A DNA stretch of 37,198 bases from an uncultured Clostridia bacterium (GTDB lineage Bacteria; Bacillota; Clostridia; Christensenellales; Aristaeellaceae), in NCBI GenBank assembly GCA_944362695.1, contig CALVTQ010000061.1, positions 1 through 37,198 on the forward strand, read 5' to 3'. The notes under the pieces were generated by a model. It had not been told where the DNA came from and searched no databases. It worked only from the letters and a program-made list of their open reading frames with translations. The position numbers and the translations under genes are program-made. Shown one piece after another: positions 18,124 through 26,901 of this stretch. Within the stretch, counting starts at the first letter, position 1. Every line of letters begins with the position of its first letter.

Positions 18124-18280
18124 CGCGCGGCGGCCACACAAGCATGCCCAAAATAGACATATTTTTCGTTCGCGTTTTATTTGAACTCTCCAAATCGAAG
18201 GGGAACTTTCAGATTGAGGAAGAAAACCGGGGCGAATTACGTCGTATAGATATGCGGGGAAACCGCAGCATGGAGGACAC

Positions 18281-19564
18281 ATGAAACGAATTGCCATAGC
18301 GCTGCTGGCGGCGGTGCTGCTGATGAGTGCGGCCATGGCGGAGCAGGTGCTCCCATCGAATACGTGCTTTTCGCCGGGACTGGTGAGAATGAGCGAGATC
18401 ATGGCGCAGGGCGCGGGCGTGACGGCGACGGCGGAATTCACGGCGGACGACGTGCTCTACATCAAGGACCTCTCGATCTTCGAGGACATGCTCGACGGGG
18501 CGGTGTTCACCTACGCGGGCAAGCCGGGCTTCGACAGCCTGACGATCGTGCGCGAGGGCGAAAAGCTCTGCGACCTGGCGCTGTATGACGACGCGGAGAA
18601 CGGCGTGGCCGTGATGCGCGTCAACGGAGAGACGATGGCGCTGGACAGCTCGATCTTCGAGAGCGAGGCCATGCTTGGCTTTATGCAGGCGGAGGAATTC
18701 CTGAACGGGACGCCGATTTTGGAGCGCGTGCCGCTTGAGGCCATCGCCGAATGGATCGAGTGGTTCGGCGCGGGCGACGAGCTCGTGCCGGGCTACATGC
18801 TCAACGAGCCGTTTGCCGTGGAGCGCACGATGAGCGACGACGGCGAGCGCCTGACGCGCATCGACATCGACGCCACGATGACCGACGCGCAGGGCGAGAC
18901 ATGGACGGTGTCGGGCTATCTGCGCCAGCCCGCGGGCACGCAGCCCAAGGACACATTCAAGATCAAGGTCCGCCGCGACGACAAGAACTACGTCGAGATC
19001 GAATACAGCGCGCAGCGCAAGAACGAGATCGCCCGCAGGGACAGGCAAGGCCGCACGACCGTGCGCAGCCAGATCGTCGCGGAGGCCAAGGTGGGCGGCG
19101 TCGGCATATCGGCCAAGCTGATCGTCAACGCCGTGAACAACTGGATCACGGACGGCGAGGGCGGGCCGCTCGAGGAGACGATCACGCTGAACACGACGAT
19201 CGGCTTCACGGACAGGCGGCGCGACGCGGTCAAGGCGTTCAAGAACGACCTCGCCGTCAAGATGCGCCACGAGATCGAGCTCAGCTCCCTGCCGGGCATC
19301 GAGGAGATCAGCCTGACCGACGAGGCGAGCATCGAGGCGACCGTCAGCTCGGCGGGGCTGCTCGGCGGCACGATGAACATGAGCGTCACGGCCGGAACGG
19401 GCCTGCTTGAAAGCGTGGACGTCACGCCGCCGCAGACGGACGGGCAGGATCTCACGGCGCAGGACGTCGAGGATGCGCTGGGCGGCGCGGTGCGCGATAT
19501 GAGCGCGGCCTACCACGCGCAGCAGGCGGGCAATGAGGAATACATCGAGAAGATTACGCCGTGA
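18281..19564 (+). CDS. Secreted protein of unknown function, 427 residues
   Basis: A signal peptide (residues 1-20, cleavage after AMA) is followed by ~400 residues without membrane segments. The protein is rich in alternating beta-strand-like stretches (FKIKVRRDDKNYVEIEYSAQ, SIEATVSSAGLLGGTMNMSV) and ends in an acidic, Ala-rich tail. I do not recognise a family. The next gene encodes a longer secreted protein of similar style, with comparable blocks near the start describing strand-turn repeats, so the two may be distant paralogues in one operon (55-base gap). GGAGG lies four bases before the ATG. A possible weak promoter lies in 18154-18182 (TAGACA, then TTATTT after 17 bases). Confidence 0.75.
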   Translation: MKRIAIALLAAVLLMSAAMAEQVLPSNTCFSPGLVRMSEIMAQGAGVTATAEFTADDVLYIKDLSIFEDMLDGAVFTYAGKPGFDSLTIVREGEKLCDLALYDDAENGVAVMRVNGETMALDSSIFESEAMLGFMQAEEFLNGTPILERVPLEAIAEWIEWFGAGDELVPGYMLNEPFAVERTMSDDGERLTRIDIDATMTDAQGETWTVSGYLRQPAGTQPKDTFKIKVRRDDKNYVEIEYSAQRKNEIARRDRQGRTTVRSQIVAEAKVGGVGISAKLIVNAVNNWITDGEGGPLEETITLNTTIGFTDRRRDAVKAFKNDLAVKMRHEIELSSLPGIEEISLTDEASIEATVSSAGLLGGTMNMSVTAGTGLLESVDVTPPQTDGQDLTAQDVEDALGGAVRDMSAAYHAQQAGNEEYIEKITP

Positions 19565-19619
19565 GGCGCATATGATTGAGCGGGCCGCGCGCCCGAACGA
19601 ACCAACAGGAGGATTACGC

Positions 19620-21305
19620 ATGAGCCTGAAAACACGCATACTTGCGCTGGCCACGAGCGCGGCGCTGATGCTCTCCCCGGGCGCTTCCCTCGCGGAGGCG
19701 GCGGGCTATTACGCGGGCGAGCTGACGCCCACGGTGATCGCGGACAGCTACACGGGCGGCCAGCAGATCAACGCGAGCATGACGTTCGCCCTGCAGACCG
19801 GCAACATCACGGACGAGCAGGTGCTCGCGGCGCAGAGCCTTCTTTCCAAGTGCCGCCTCGACCTGTCGTTCTACGACGACTTCGGCACGGGCCGCGTGCG
19901 CGCCAACATGACGCTCAGCGACGTGCCGCTGCTCACGGCGGACGCGATGATTTTCGCCGACGGCAGTGTGCAGATGATGACGAACCTGACGGGCAAGTAT
20001 GTCCTGACGCTGCCGGCGGGCACGTTCGTGGACGGCATGCTCGATCTGAGCGCGCTGGAGAGCGAGGGCGGCTATTACGACATGGAGAGCCCGGAATTCG
20101 CGGCGCTGCCCCCGACCGAGCGGCTTCAGATCGCCGTGGACAACATGGGCACGCTGCTGCTTTCGCACCTGCTGGGCTGGGTCTCCGGCGTGCAGATGCT
20201 CTCCGGCGGCCGCCTGTATCAGTTTGACGACACATACATCGAGGCGACCGAGACGCGCGACGGCGTCGCCCAGCGCATGATCGGCAAGGTCAGCGCGGGC
20301 GAGTTCTGCGAGCTGCTCTGGAACGTCGTGACGACGGTCGACGACACGCAGGGCCAGCTGCAGCAGGCCATCGCCGACACGCTCGCCGGGATGGGCGTCA
20401 CGCGCGTGCAGGTGCGCGATGCGGTCGACGCGATGTTCACCAATGAGCAGATCAACCCGGCGGAGGACTGGGTGCAGTCGACGTGGGCCGTCAAGCAGGG
20501 CGACCCGAACGCGCTGTGCATCTACGACGACGTGTCCTACTTCTTCAAGAAGCTCTCCAAGTGCGTGGACAACATGTGGCAGAACGCCACGGACGAGTAC
20601 CTCGACCTGATCGTCAGCTACGACGACTTCGGCGGCACGGTGGGCCTCGACGCGCGCCTGCCGGTGTTCACGACGGTTCTGCCCTACGAGGGCGACTTCA
20701 CCTACTCGCTCAAGACGGACGAGAACTGGCAGCAGCGCCACACCGCGCACGGCGAATTGCAGATTCTCGACGACAACCACATTATCGGCGACCTGACGAT
20801 GGTCAAGGGCCAGGATGTGGACGGCGTCAACGAGAGCAGCATGAACGGCACGCTCGGCGTGGTCAACACCGTGAGCGGCGAGAATCTGGGCTTCGGCGTC
20901 AGCGGCGTGCTCACCAGCACGCTGGACACCGCCGGCATGGGCGAGACGATCACCGGCAGCGCGGAAATCAGCGCGCAGGCCACCGGAATGAGCCAGCCCG
21001 TCATCAACGCGAACGTGAACGCCAAGACCGTGACCGACGGCGTGAATTTCACCATCGAGGGCGCGGCGAGCCTGAGCGTGATGCAGGAGCTGGGCATCGT
21101 GGCGAACGTGACGGTGCAAAGCGGCGAATACGACGAGGAGCCGTTCGCGGGCGGCCCGGCCATCGACCTGACGCAGTTTCAGCTTGACGGCGCTTCCGGC
21201 GATGCGCTGGTCAGCGAGGTCACCGGCCAGGCGGCGAAGATCGGCGCGAGCTTCCTTCTCCATCCCGGCGTGATTGCGGATGTGACCAGGCTGCTGGGCA
21301 ACTAA
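19620..21305 (+). CDS. Large secreted protein of unknown function, 561 residues
   Basis: A signal peptide covers about residues 1-26 (MSLKTRILALATSAAL then LSPGASLAEA). The mature part is soluble and beta-rich with repeated low-complexity T/G/N strands in the last 200 residues (for example ISAQATGMSQPVINANVN), resembling a beta-sandwich or beta-helix, but no named domain is recognised. No cell-wall sorting motif, SLH domain or lipobox is seen. The start at 19620 follows AGGAGG by seven bases; earlier in-frame codons overlap the preceding gene. It appears to form an operon with the upstream secreted protein and the downstream HD-domain gene. Confidence 0.75.
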   Translation: MSLKTRILALATSAALMLSPGASLAEAAGYYAGELTPTVIADSYTGGQQINASMTFALQTGNITDEQVLAAQSLLSKCRLDLSFYDDFGTGRVRANMTLSDVPLLTADAMIFADGSVQMMTNLTGKYVLTLPAGTFVDGMLDLSALESEGGYYDMESPEFAALPPTERLQIAVDNMGTLLLSHLLGWVSGVQMLSGGRLYQFDDTYIEATETRDGVAQRMIGKVSAGEFCELLWNVVTTVDDTQGQLQQAIADTLAGMGVTRVQVRDAVDAMFTNEQINPAEDWVQSTWAVKQGDPNALCIYDDVSYFFKKLSKCVDNMWQNATDEYLDLIVSYDDFGGTVGLDARLPVFTTVLPYEGDFTYSLKTDENWQQRHTAHGELQILDDNHIIGDLTMVKGQDVDGVNESSMNGTLGVVNTVSGENLGFGVSGVLTSTLDTAGMGETITGSAEISAQATGMSQPVINANVNAKTVTDGVNFTIEGAASLSVMQELGIVANVTVQSGEYDEEPFAGGPAIDLTQFQLDGASGDALVSEVTGQAAKIGASFLLHPGVIADVTRLLGN

Positions 21306-21339
21306 GGCGCAGACGACCGACCCGAGGGGAGGGATTCCG

Positions 21340-21852
21340 TTGGCGAGACAGCATACGGACCAGGACGAGCTGATCCGCACGATGTGCGAGCTGGGCAGCG
21401 ACGTTCTGGCGAATCAAAAGATGCAGTCCCTGAGAAATTACAGGCAGCACGGCGACGTGTCGCGCTACGAGCACAGCCTGTCGGTGTGCTATTGGGCGCT
21501 GGTGATTGCGCGGGCGATGCGCGTTCGCGTGGACGAGCGCAGCATGGTGCGCGGCGCGCTGCTGCACGATTTCTTCATGTACGAATGGAACGACCCGAAT
21601 GCCAGGCGGCCCCTGCACGGCTTCACGCACGCAGGGGAGGCGCTCAAAAACGCGAGCGAGGTGTTTGAGCTCAACGCCATCGAGCGCGACGTCATCAAAA
21701 AGCACATGTTCCCGATGAACATCACGCCTCCGCGATACCGCGAGACCGTCTTCGTGACGCTGGCGGACAAGTGGAGCGCGACGCTGGAGGTCATCCGCAC
21801 GGCGCGCCAGAGGCGAATCGTGCGCATGTGCCGCATGGTCGGCCTGATGTGA
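21340..21852 (+). CDS. HD-domain phosphohydrolase
   Basis: A 170-residue cytoplasmic protein with an HD metal-dependent phosphohydrolase core: His45 (RYEHSLSV), His76-Asp77 (LLHDFFMYEW), His93 or His97 (HGFTH), His122 (KKHMFP) and Asp143 (LADKWS). These proteins cleave phosphate esters of nucleotides or related compounds; the substrate cannot be read. The TTG start at 21340 follows GAGGGGAGGG and gives the family's usual N-terminus. It lies 34 bases after the secreted protein gene, suggesting co-transcription rather than shared function. Confidence 0.85.
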   Translation: MARQHTDQDELIRTMCELGSDVLANQKMQSLRNYRQHGDVSRYEHSLSVCYWALVIARAMRVRVDERSMVRGALLHDFFMYEWNDPNARRPLHGFTHAGEALKNASEVFELNAIERDVIKKHMFPMNITPPRYRETVFVTLADKWSATLEVIRTARQRRIVRMCRMVGLM

Positions 21853-21904
21853 CGCATAACGGACGCGGCGGGCGGCTATACTATCCCCGGATTGGAGGGA
21901 TGGC

Positions 21905-22042
21905 ATGGTGCTGATCGTCGCGGGGGTGGCACTGGCGGCGCTGGTGATGGTCATCACGATCGCGCTGTGCAGGGCGGCTGCCGATGCGGACAGACAGGCG
22001 GAGAAACAGCTGCGCGAATTCGCGCACGAGGGATACGAATGA
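21905..22042 (+). CDS. Small single-helix membrane protein, 45 residues
   Basis: ATG 21905 follows GGAGGG and the frame ends at TGA 22040-22042. The product is a hydrophobic helix (MVLIVAGVALAALVMVITIA) followed by a short charged tail (DADRQAEKQLREFAHEGYE). A TATACT at 21877-21882 could be its -10 box, although no good -35 box is seen, and a strong terminator follows four bases after the stop. I do not recognise the family. It has the same design as the 55-residue protein at 14345 but no clear sequence likeness. Confidence 0.65.
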   Translation: MVLIVAGVALAALVMVITIALCRAAADADRQAEKQLREFAHEGYE

Positions 22043-22046
22043 GCAA

Positions 22047-22086
22047 GCGCCCGTGGGCCACGAAAGGCTCGCGGGCGTTTCTTTTT
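22047..22086 (+). terminator. Terminator after the 45-residue peptide gene
   Basis: A 13-pair stem (22047-22059 with 22066-22078, three G-U pairs) with a six-base loop, followed by TTCTTTTT. Confidence 0.9.
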
Positions 22087-22106
22087 ATTATAATAGGAAG
22101 AAAATC

Positions 22107-22135
22107 TTGCGGCGGAGCGGGGACTGTGATACGAT
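22107..22135 (+). promoter_or_regulatory. Promoter of the GH5 cellulase gene
   Basis: TTGCGG (22107-22112), 17 bases, TACGAT (22130-22135). Transcription would start near 22142, which argues for the ATG at 22162 as the translation start. Confidence 0.55.
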
Positions 22136-22161
22136 AGAGAAAAATGAACGGGGGAACCGGG

Positions 22162-23628
22162 ATGAGGAGATTGATGGGTATGATGCTGCTGGCGGCAATG
22201 GCGCTGCTCGGCGCGGCGTGCGCATGGGCGCAGGAGGCGTGGCTCGCGGGCGACGCGGACGGCATCGTCACGCGCGGGGAATACATCGACTGCGCGGCGC
22301 GGATGCTGGGCATGGCGGGCGAGAGCGAGACGCAGAGCGCCGAGGCGCTGCGCGACGGGCTGAATTGCTGGGCGATCTGGCGGTTTGATGCGCTGGACGC
22401 CGCGATGACGCGCGAGGAGTGTGCGGCGGTGACGATGCTCGCGCTGCTGCCCGACGCGGGGCAGGGCGACTGGAACGCGACCGTCGCGCGCATAGGCGAT
22501 TTTGACGCGATCACGGGCGAGTATCAATACCTCGTGGAGCGCGCGTATGCCAACGGCGTGATGGGCGGCATGGACGACGGGTGCTTCCATCCCGGGGAGA
22601 ACCTGACGCGCGGGCAGGCGAACGCCGTGCTCGATGCGTGCGCGGCGCTGCTCGGCGGGCAGGCCATTGCGCAGGAAGGCGCGAAGGCCGACGCGCAGGA
22701 CACCGCGAATGTTCAGAGCGCGCGGCGGGGCGGCGTTAGCGAAAACGGCTGGCTCCAGGTCATCGGCACGCAGCTTTGCAACGAGGCGGGCGAGCCGGTC
22801 GTGCTGCGCGGCATGTCCTCGCACGGCATGCAGTGGTTCGGCGAGTTCGCCAACCGTGAGGCCATCGCCTACACGGCGGACTGCGGCGCGAACGTGTTCC
22901 GCGTGGCGATGTACATCGGCGAGGGCGGCTATCTGAGCGATAAGGAGAAGATCAAGGCGCGCGTGTTTGACGCGGTCGACGCGGCCATCGCGGAGGACAT
23001 CTACGTCATCCTCGACTGGCACATCCTCGGCGGGGACACGGCCGACCCGATGCATGACGCGGACGAGGCCGCCGCGTTCTTTGCGGAGGCCGCGCAGCGA
23101 TACAGGGACACGCCGAACGTGATCTTCGAGCTTTGCAACGAGCCCAACGGAAACATCACGTGGGCGAAGAACGTCAAGCCCTACGCCGAGCGCATCGGCG
23201 GCGTCATCCGCGAAATCGCGCCGAGGCACGTCATGATCGTCGGCACGACCACGTGGAGCCAGGATGTCGACATCGCGGCGGCGGATATGCTCGATTTTGA
23301 CAACGTGATGTACGCCTGCCATTTCTACGCCGGGACGCACGGACAGTGGCTGCGCGACAAGATCGACCGGGCGAACGCGATGGGCGCGGCGGTCTTCGTG
23401 AGCGAATGGGGCGCGAGCGACGCAAGCGGCAACGGCGGCCCCTTCCCCGAGCAGACGCGCGAGTGGCTTGGCTACATGGAGGAGAAGAACCTGAGCTGGT
23501 GCAACTGGTCGCTGTGCGACAAGGCCGAGACGTCGGCGGCGCTTGAGCCCGGCGCGGCGAAGAACGGCGGATGGGGCGAGGACGAGCTGACGGTCTCCGG
23601 CGAGATCGTGTTCGGCGCGTTCCGCTGA
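22162..23628 (+). CDS. Secreted GH5 endoglucanase with N-terminal SLH-like region
   Basis: A 488-residue exported enzyme that should cleave beta-1,4-glucan. After a signal peptide (about residues 1-23) come two SLH-like stretches (about 25-50 and 117-165, the second with AYANGVMGGMDDGCFHPGEN and LTRGQANAVLD), then a GH5 catalytic barrel from about 195. The acid/base Glu is in CNEPNG (about Glu327) and the nucleophile Glu in SEWGASD (about Glu415); DWHILGGD and ACHFYAGTHG are typical of subfamily 2. SLH domains anchor proteins to wall polysaccharide, but fewer than the usual three are recognisable. The ATG at 22162 is chosen because GGGGGAA precedes it; the ATG at 22144 lies almost at the predicted transcript start. 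Confidence 0.87.
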   Translation: MRRLMGMMLLAAMALLGAACAWAQEAWLAGDADGIVTRGEYIDCAARMLGMAGESETQSAEALRDGLNCWAIWRFDALDAAMTREECAAVTMLALLPDAGQGDWNATVARIGDFDAITGEYQYLVERAYANGVMGGMDDGCFHPGENLTRGQANAVLDACAALLGGQAIAQEGAKADAQDTANVQSARRGGVSENGWLQVIGTQLCNEAGEPVVLRGMSSHGMQWFGEFANREAIAYTADCGANVFRVAMYIGEGGYLSDKEKIKARVFDAVDAAIAEDIYVILDWHILGGDTADPMHDADEAAAFFAEAAQRYRDTPNVIFELCNEPNGNITWAKNVKPYAERIGGVIREIAPRHVMIVGTTTWSQDVDIAAADMLDFDNVMYACHFYAGTHGQWLRDKIDRANAMGAAVFVSEWGASDASGNGGPFPEQTREWLGYMEEKNLSWCNWSLCDKAETSAALEPGAAKNGGWGEDELTVSGEIVFGAFR

Positions 23629-23642
23629 GAAGAAAAAGCATG

Positions 23643-23672
23643 ACCCGGATGCATGGACGCGTCCGGGTTTTT
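23643..23672 (+). terminator. Terminator of the GH5 gene
   Basis: ACCCGGA / TCCGGGT arms (23643-23649, 23662-23668) followed by five Ts. Confidence 0.8.
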
Positions 23673-24158
23673 GCGCGTTTTGCGGGCGGGGGAATGTCGG
23701 TTTTGTCCATAATGACAAATGGATGGGAAATGAACGTCAAAAAAATGCCGCACAGACGGCAAAAAGGTCAGACGACGGACGAAAATGACAAGAAATAGAC
23801 AAATTGGCACAAAAGATGCATTTTTGCGGCACGATTTGATATGCAAAGATACATAATAAGTGCAATATAAAGCGCCGATCATGGGCAAGTCATCAATTGT
23901 TAGGCGAAAAATCGAACATATATATTGTAAAAACAGTCAGCAGTCGGAGCTAGAATTTTAACAAATTGAATATAAAATGGCTGTAATGTCGGGATTGTAC
24001 ATAAGAAAATACAGTTTGTCTATGTACTTGCAGGGTGGGGAGATGTAAAATAGATTCAGATATGATTCGTCCATGTGCCCATGCGGCCCGGGACGAACCG
24101 CTTGAAATGCGAAGGACCTGTCGGAGTTGTTCTTTCAGCATTCCCCGGAGGATATGAA
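23673..24158 (+). promoter_or_regulatory. AT-rich regulatory gap before the sugar-transport operon
   Basis: No gene is seen in this 486-base AT-rich stretch. An inverted repeat GTACATA / TATGTAC (23997-24003 and 24021-24027, 17-base spacer) lies just upstream of a possible -10 box TAAAAT (24046-24051) and is the best candidate for a regulator site, perhaps for the AraC protein encoded at 33675. In the resulting leader, TTCGTCC / GGACGAA (24066-24072, 24091-24097) can form a hairpin. A convincing -35 box is not visible, which would fit activator dependence. Confidence 0.4.
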
Positions 24159-24764
24159 ATGAAAAAGCAGATCTCCTTCCGGCAGTACCGCGCGATGGAT
24201 ATTTTCATGTTTACGGCCCTTCTGTGTGTGTGCGAGACGCTCATCACGCTGGGGGCCACCCGCTGGTTCACGGGCGAGCCGTACACGCTCTCGGTGACGC
24301 CGGCGGTGACGGCCATCGTCATGGTGCGCTGGGGCGGCTTTGCCGCAATTCCCGCAGTTCTTGGGGCATTCGTGTTCTGTCTGGTTTCGGGGGCGACGCT
24401 CTCCCAATTCGCCATCTACTGCATCGGCAGCCTGGCCGCGCTGGTCCTTGTGCCCGCAATCCGGCGGATGGGATGGAAGAAGCTCCACGAAAACGCGCTC
24501 CTTCTGCTGTTCTACGGCCTGCTGACGGCGCTGCTGATGCAGACCGGCAGGGCGGTGCTGGCGCTTTTGATGGGCAACAGCCCGGCCATCTGCGCGGGCT
24601 TCATCATGACGGACACGCTGACGGAGGTCTTTACGATGCTCATCGTATGGATCGTGCGGCGGCTGGACGGCGTGCTGGAGGAGCAAAGACACTACCTCAA
24701 GCGTATTGCGGACGAAATGGAAAAAGAACGTAAGGCGGCTCAGAGCGTCGGCTCCGAGCAATGA
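24159..24764 (+). CDS. S-component-like integral membrane protein
   Basis: A 201-residue polytopic membrane protein with about five or six helices and a cytoplasmic, charged C-terminus (LEEQRHYLKRIADEMEKERK). The layout (MKKQISFRQYRAMDIFMFTA start, AVTAIVMVRWGGFAAIPAVLGAFVF-type helix pair, cut here for length) resembles ECF-transporter substrate-binding S components, but no ECF ATPase or T component is encoded nearby. It leads the transporter operon, with lplB-like permease 22 bases downstream. GGAGG precedes the ATG at 24159. It may bind a vitamin or sugar or act as an accessory of the ABC importer; this is inference. Confidence 0.65.
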   Translation: MKKQISFRQYRAMDIFMFTALLCVCETLITLGATRWFTGEPYTLSVTPAVTAIVMVRWGGFAAIPAVLGAFVFCLVSGATLSQFAIYCIGSLAALVLVPAIRRMGWKKLHENALLLLFYGLLTALLMQTGRAVLALLMGNSPAICAGFIMTDTLTEVFTMLIVWIVRRLDGVLEEQRHYLKRIADEMEKERKAAQSVGSEQ

Positions 24765-24786
24765 TCAAGCAAGGGGGTTATGGGCA

Positions 24787-25833
24787 ATGGCAGCGAAAGC
24801 AGCGGATTTTCTTGTTTATGACAAGGCAGCCGGTGTTTACCGTGAGAACCCGGAACAGTTGGTACGTGACGACGTGGAGAAGCACACGTGGAAACACATA
24901 GGCCTCACCATCATCAAGGACTGGCGTCTTTATCTGATGCTGGTGCCGATGCTGGTCGTGTTCCTGCTGTGGCGCTATCTGCCGATGTACGAGCTGCTGG
25001 GCTGCTTCAAGGTGCCCGACGAGGTTCTGCCGGTCGCCGATCAGTACTTCTCCGGCTTCTCGTATTTCAAGAGCCTGCTGGTGGGCACGGACGCGCCGGA
25101 CTTCTGGCGCGCGCTGCGCAACACCTTCCTGCTGAGCTTCTACGGCCTGTGCTTCGGCTTCCCGATGCCCATCATCCTGGCGCTGTTCTTCAATGAGATC
25201 CGCTCCAACATCGTGCGCAGCACCTGCCAGGTTCTGACCTACCTGCCCAAGTTCATGTCCACGGTCGTCATGACGTCGCTGGTCACGATGCTTGTCAAGC
25301 AGGGCGCCATCACCAGCGGCTACGGCATCATCAGCCAGGCGCTCGAAGCGCTGGGCATCATCAGCGCCGAGACCGCCAAGGCCGGTCTGCTCAACAACCC
25401 GGACTTCTTCCGCGCGATCTATCAGATCTCCGGCATCTGGGAGGGCGCGGGTTACGACTCCATCGTCTACTTCGCGGCGATCATCGCGATTTCCCCGACC
25501 AGCTACGAGGCCGCTCAGATCGACGGCGCGGGCAAGATGGCCCAGATGCGCTACGTCGTCATCCCGGGCATCCTCTCCACGGTCGTCATCATGCTCATCA
25601 CCCGTATCGGCGCGCTGCTGAATATCGGTTATGAAAAGGTCCTGCTCCTGTACAACCCGAACACCTACGTCACGGCGGACGTGGTCTCCACATTCGCCCA
25701 GCGCAAGGGCATCGAGGGCGGACAGAAGGGTCTGGCCTCCGCGGCGGAAATGATGAACAACGTCATCTCCATGCTGCTGGTCATCAGCGCAAACACCATC
25801 GCCCGCAAGGCGTCCGACACGTCGCTGTATTAA
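24787..25833 (+). CDS. Sugar ABC transporter permease, LplB type
   Basis: A 348-residue inner-membrane permease of the carbohydrate uptake CUT1 group. The first helix is at about 46-66, directly followed by RYLPMYELLGCFK, the LplB hallmark. The EAA loop that docks the ATPase is YEAAQIDGAGKMAQMRYVVI (240-259). The N-terminal ~40 residues are an extra hydrophilic extension. The start at 24787 follows AAGGGGG at nine bases. The second permease begins 15 bases downstream. No ATPase is adjacent; the UgpC-type ATPase five genes on is the probable motor. Confidence 0.92.
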   Translation: MAAKAADFLVYDKAAGVYRENPEQLVRDDVEKHTWKHIGLTIIKDWRLYLMLVPMLVVFLLWRYLPMYELLGCFKVPDEVLPVADQYFSGFSYFKSLLVGTDAPDFWRALRNTFLLSFYGLCFGFPMPIILALFFNEIRSNIVRSTCQVLTYLPKFMSTVVMTSLVTMLVKQGAITSGYGIISQALEALGIISAETAKAGLLNNPDFFRAIYQISGIWEGAGYDSIVYFAAIIAISPTSYEAAQIDGAGKMAQMRYVVIPGILSTVVIMLITRIGALLNIGYEKVLLLYNPNTYVTADVVSTFAQRKGIEGGQKGLASAAEMMNNVISMLLVISANTIARKASDTSLY

Positions 25834-25848
25834 GGAGGGAGAAGTCAA

Positions 25849-26739
25849 ATGAAAAGAAAGCTTGAGACCTCCGAGCAGATATTCAAGATCATCAGCTACA
25901 CGCTGCTGTGCATCTTCTCGCTGGCGTGCCTGTATCCGTTCGTCTACGCCGTGTCGGCGTCGATCTCCGGCGCGGATGCGGTCGACTACAACCGCGTCGT
26001 GCTCTTCCCCAAGGATGTCCAGTTCGAGGCCTTCGCCCGCATGTTCAACGACAACATGTTCTGGAACTCCTATTCCAACACGCTGTTCCTGACGTTCTAC
26101 GGCACGATCTGGGCGCTGCTGGTCGCCATTCTGGGCGCCTACGCGCTCTCGAAAAAGCGCCTGCTGTTCCGCCGTTTCTTCAACTTCTTCCTGGTGTTCA
26201 CGATGCTGTTCTCTGCGGGCCTCGTTCCGCAGTACCTGAACTACCTGGCCACCAAGGACGTCTTCAACTCCATCGGCATCACGGACGACAAATGGCTGGT
26301 CGTCATCGCGATGGGCATGGCGGCGATGAACATCATCCTGCTGCGCAACGCCTTTGAGGGCGTGCCCAGCGAGATCGAGGAGGCCGCCATCGTCGACGGC
26401 GCGACCGAGTTCCAGGTGCTGAGCAAGGTCTACATCCCGATGTGCAAATCCACGATCGCGACGGTCACGCTGTTCTTCGCGATCTCCCGCTGGAACGGCT
26501 ACTTCTGGGCGCGCCAGATGATCTCCAACAGCAACGAGCATCCGCTGCAGGTCTTCATCCGTCTGCGCCTTGAGGAGTTCACCGACCCGGAGATGATGGC
26601 CGGCTGGAACGAGGTTTACTCCGCCGACTCCGTCATCTACGCGCTGATCGTCTGCTCCATCGTGCCGATCCTCATCATCTATCCGTTCATCCAGAAATAC
26701 TTCGCCAAGGGCGTCAACGCGGGCGGCGTCAAGGAGTAA
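25849..26739 (+). CDS. Sugar ABC transporter permease, YtcP/LplC type
   Basis: A 296-residue partner permease. It has six hydrophobic segments, the characteristic SLACLYPFVYAVSASIS start, and an EAA loop EIEEAAIVDGATEFQVLSKV (175-194) preceded by the NAFEGVPSE stretch. The C-terminus KYFAKGVNAGGVKE is the conserved tail of this group (AKGVMIGAVKG-like). It forms the heterodimeric channel with the LplB-type protein. A full AAGGAGGGAG site precedes the ATG. Confidence 0.95.
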   Translation: MKRKLETSEQIFKIISYTLLCIFSLACLYPFVYAVSASISGADAVDYNRVVLFPKDVQFEAFARMFNDNMFWNSYSNTLFLTFYGTIWALLVAILGAYALSKKRLLFRRFFNFFLVFTMLFSAGLVPQYLNYLATKDVFNSIGITDDKWLVVIAMGMAAMNIILLRNAFEGVPSEIEEAAIVDGATEFQVLSKVYIPMCKSTIATVTLFFAISRWNGYFWARQMISNSNEHPLQVFIRLRLEEFTDPEMMAGWNEVYSADSVIYALIVCSIVPILIIYPFIQKYFAKGVNAGGVKE

Positions 26740-26797
26740 TCCTTCGCCCGGACGATTCCGTGAAACGGCGATACGAAAGACGAGCACCGAAAGATTT

Positions 26798-26878
26798 CCT
26801 ATTCCCATAGGCAGGTTTGGTGTTTACCGGAATTGAGTCCGGTCGACATAACGTCTCATGCACCGGAGCATTCCGGTG
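26798..26878 (+). promoter_or_regulatory. Three tandem hairpins before the solute-binding protein gene
   Basis: CCTAT-tccc-ATAGG (26798-26811), ACCGGA-N6-TCCGGT (26826-26843) and CACCGGA-gcat-TCCGGTG (26861-26878) follow one another in the 162-base gap. The last two reuse the same stem. None has a U-run, so they more likely set mRNA stability or processing, raising solute-binding protein output over that of the permeases. Confidence 0.55.
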
Positions 26879-26901
26879 ACAAATAAAAGGAGGAGATTCA
26901 C

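Noticed and set aside
24159-24764. Complete ECF vitamin transporter
   Set aside because: Only an S-component-like protein is present; no EcfT or paired EcfA genes are seen in the window.
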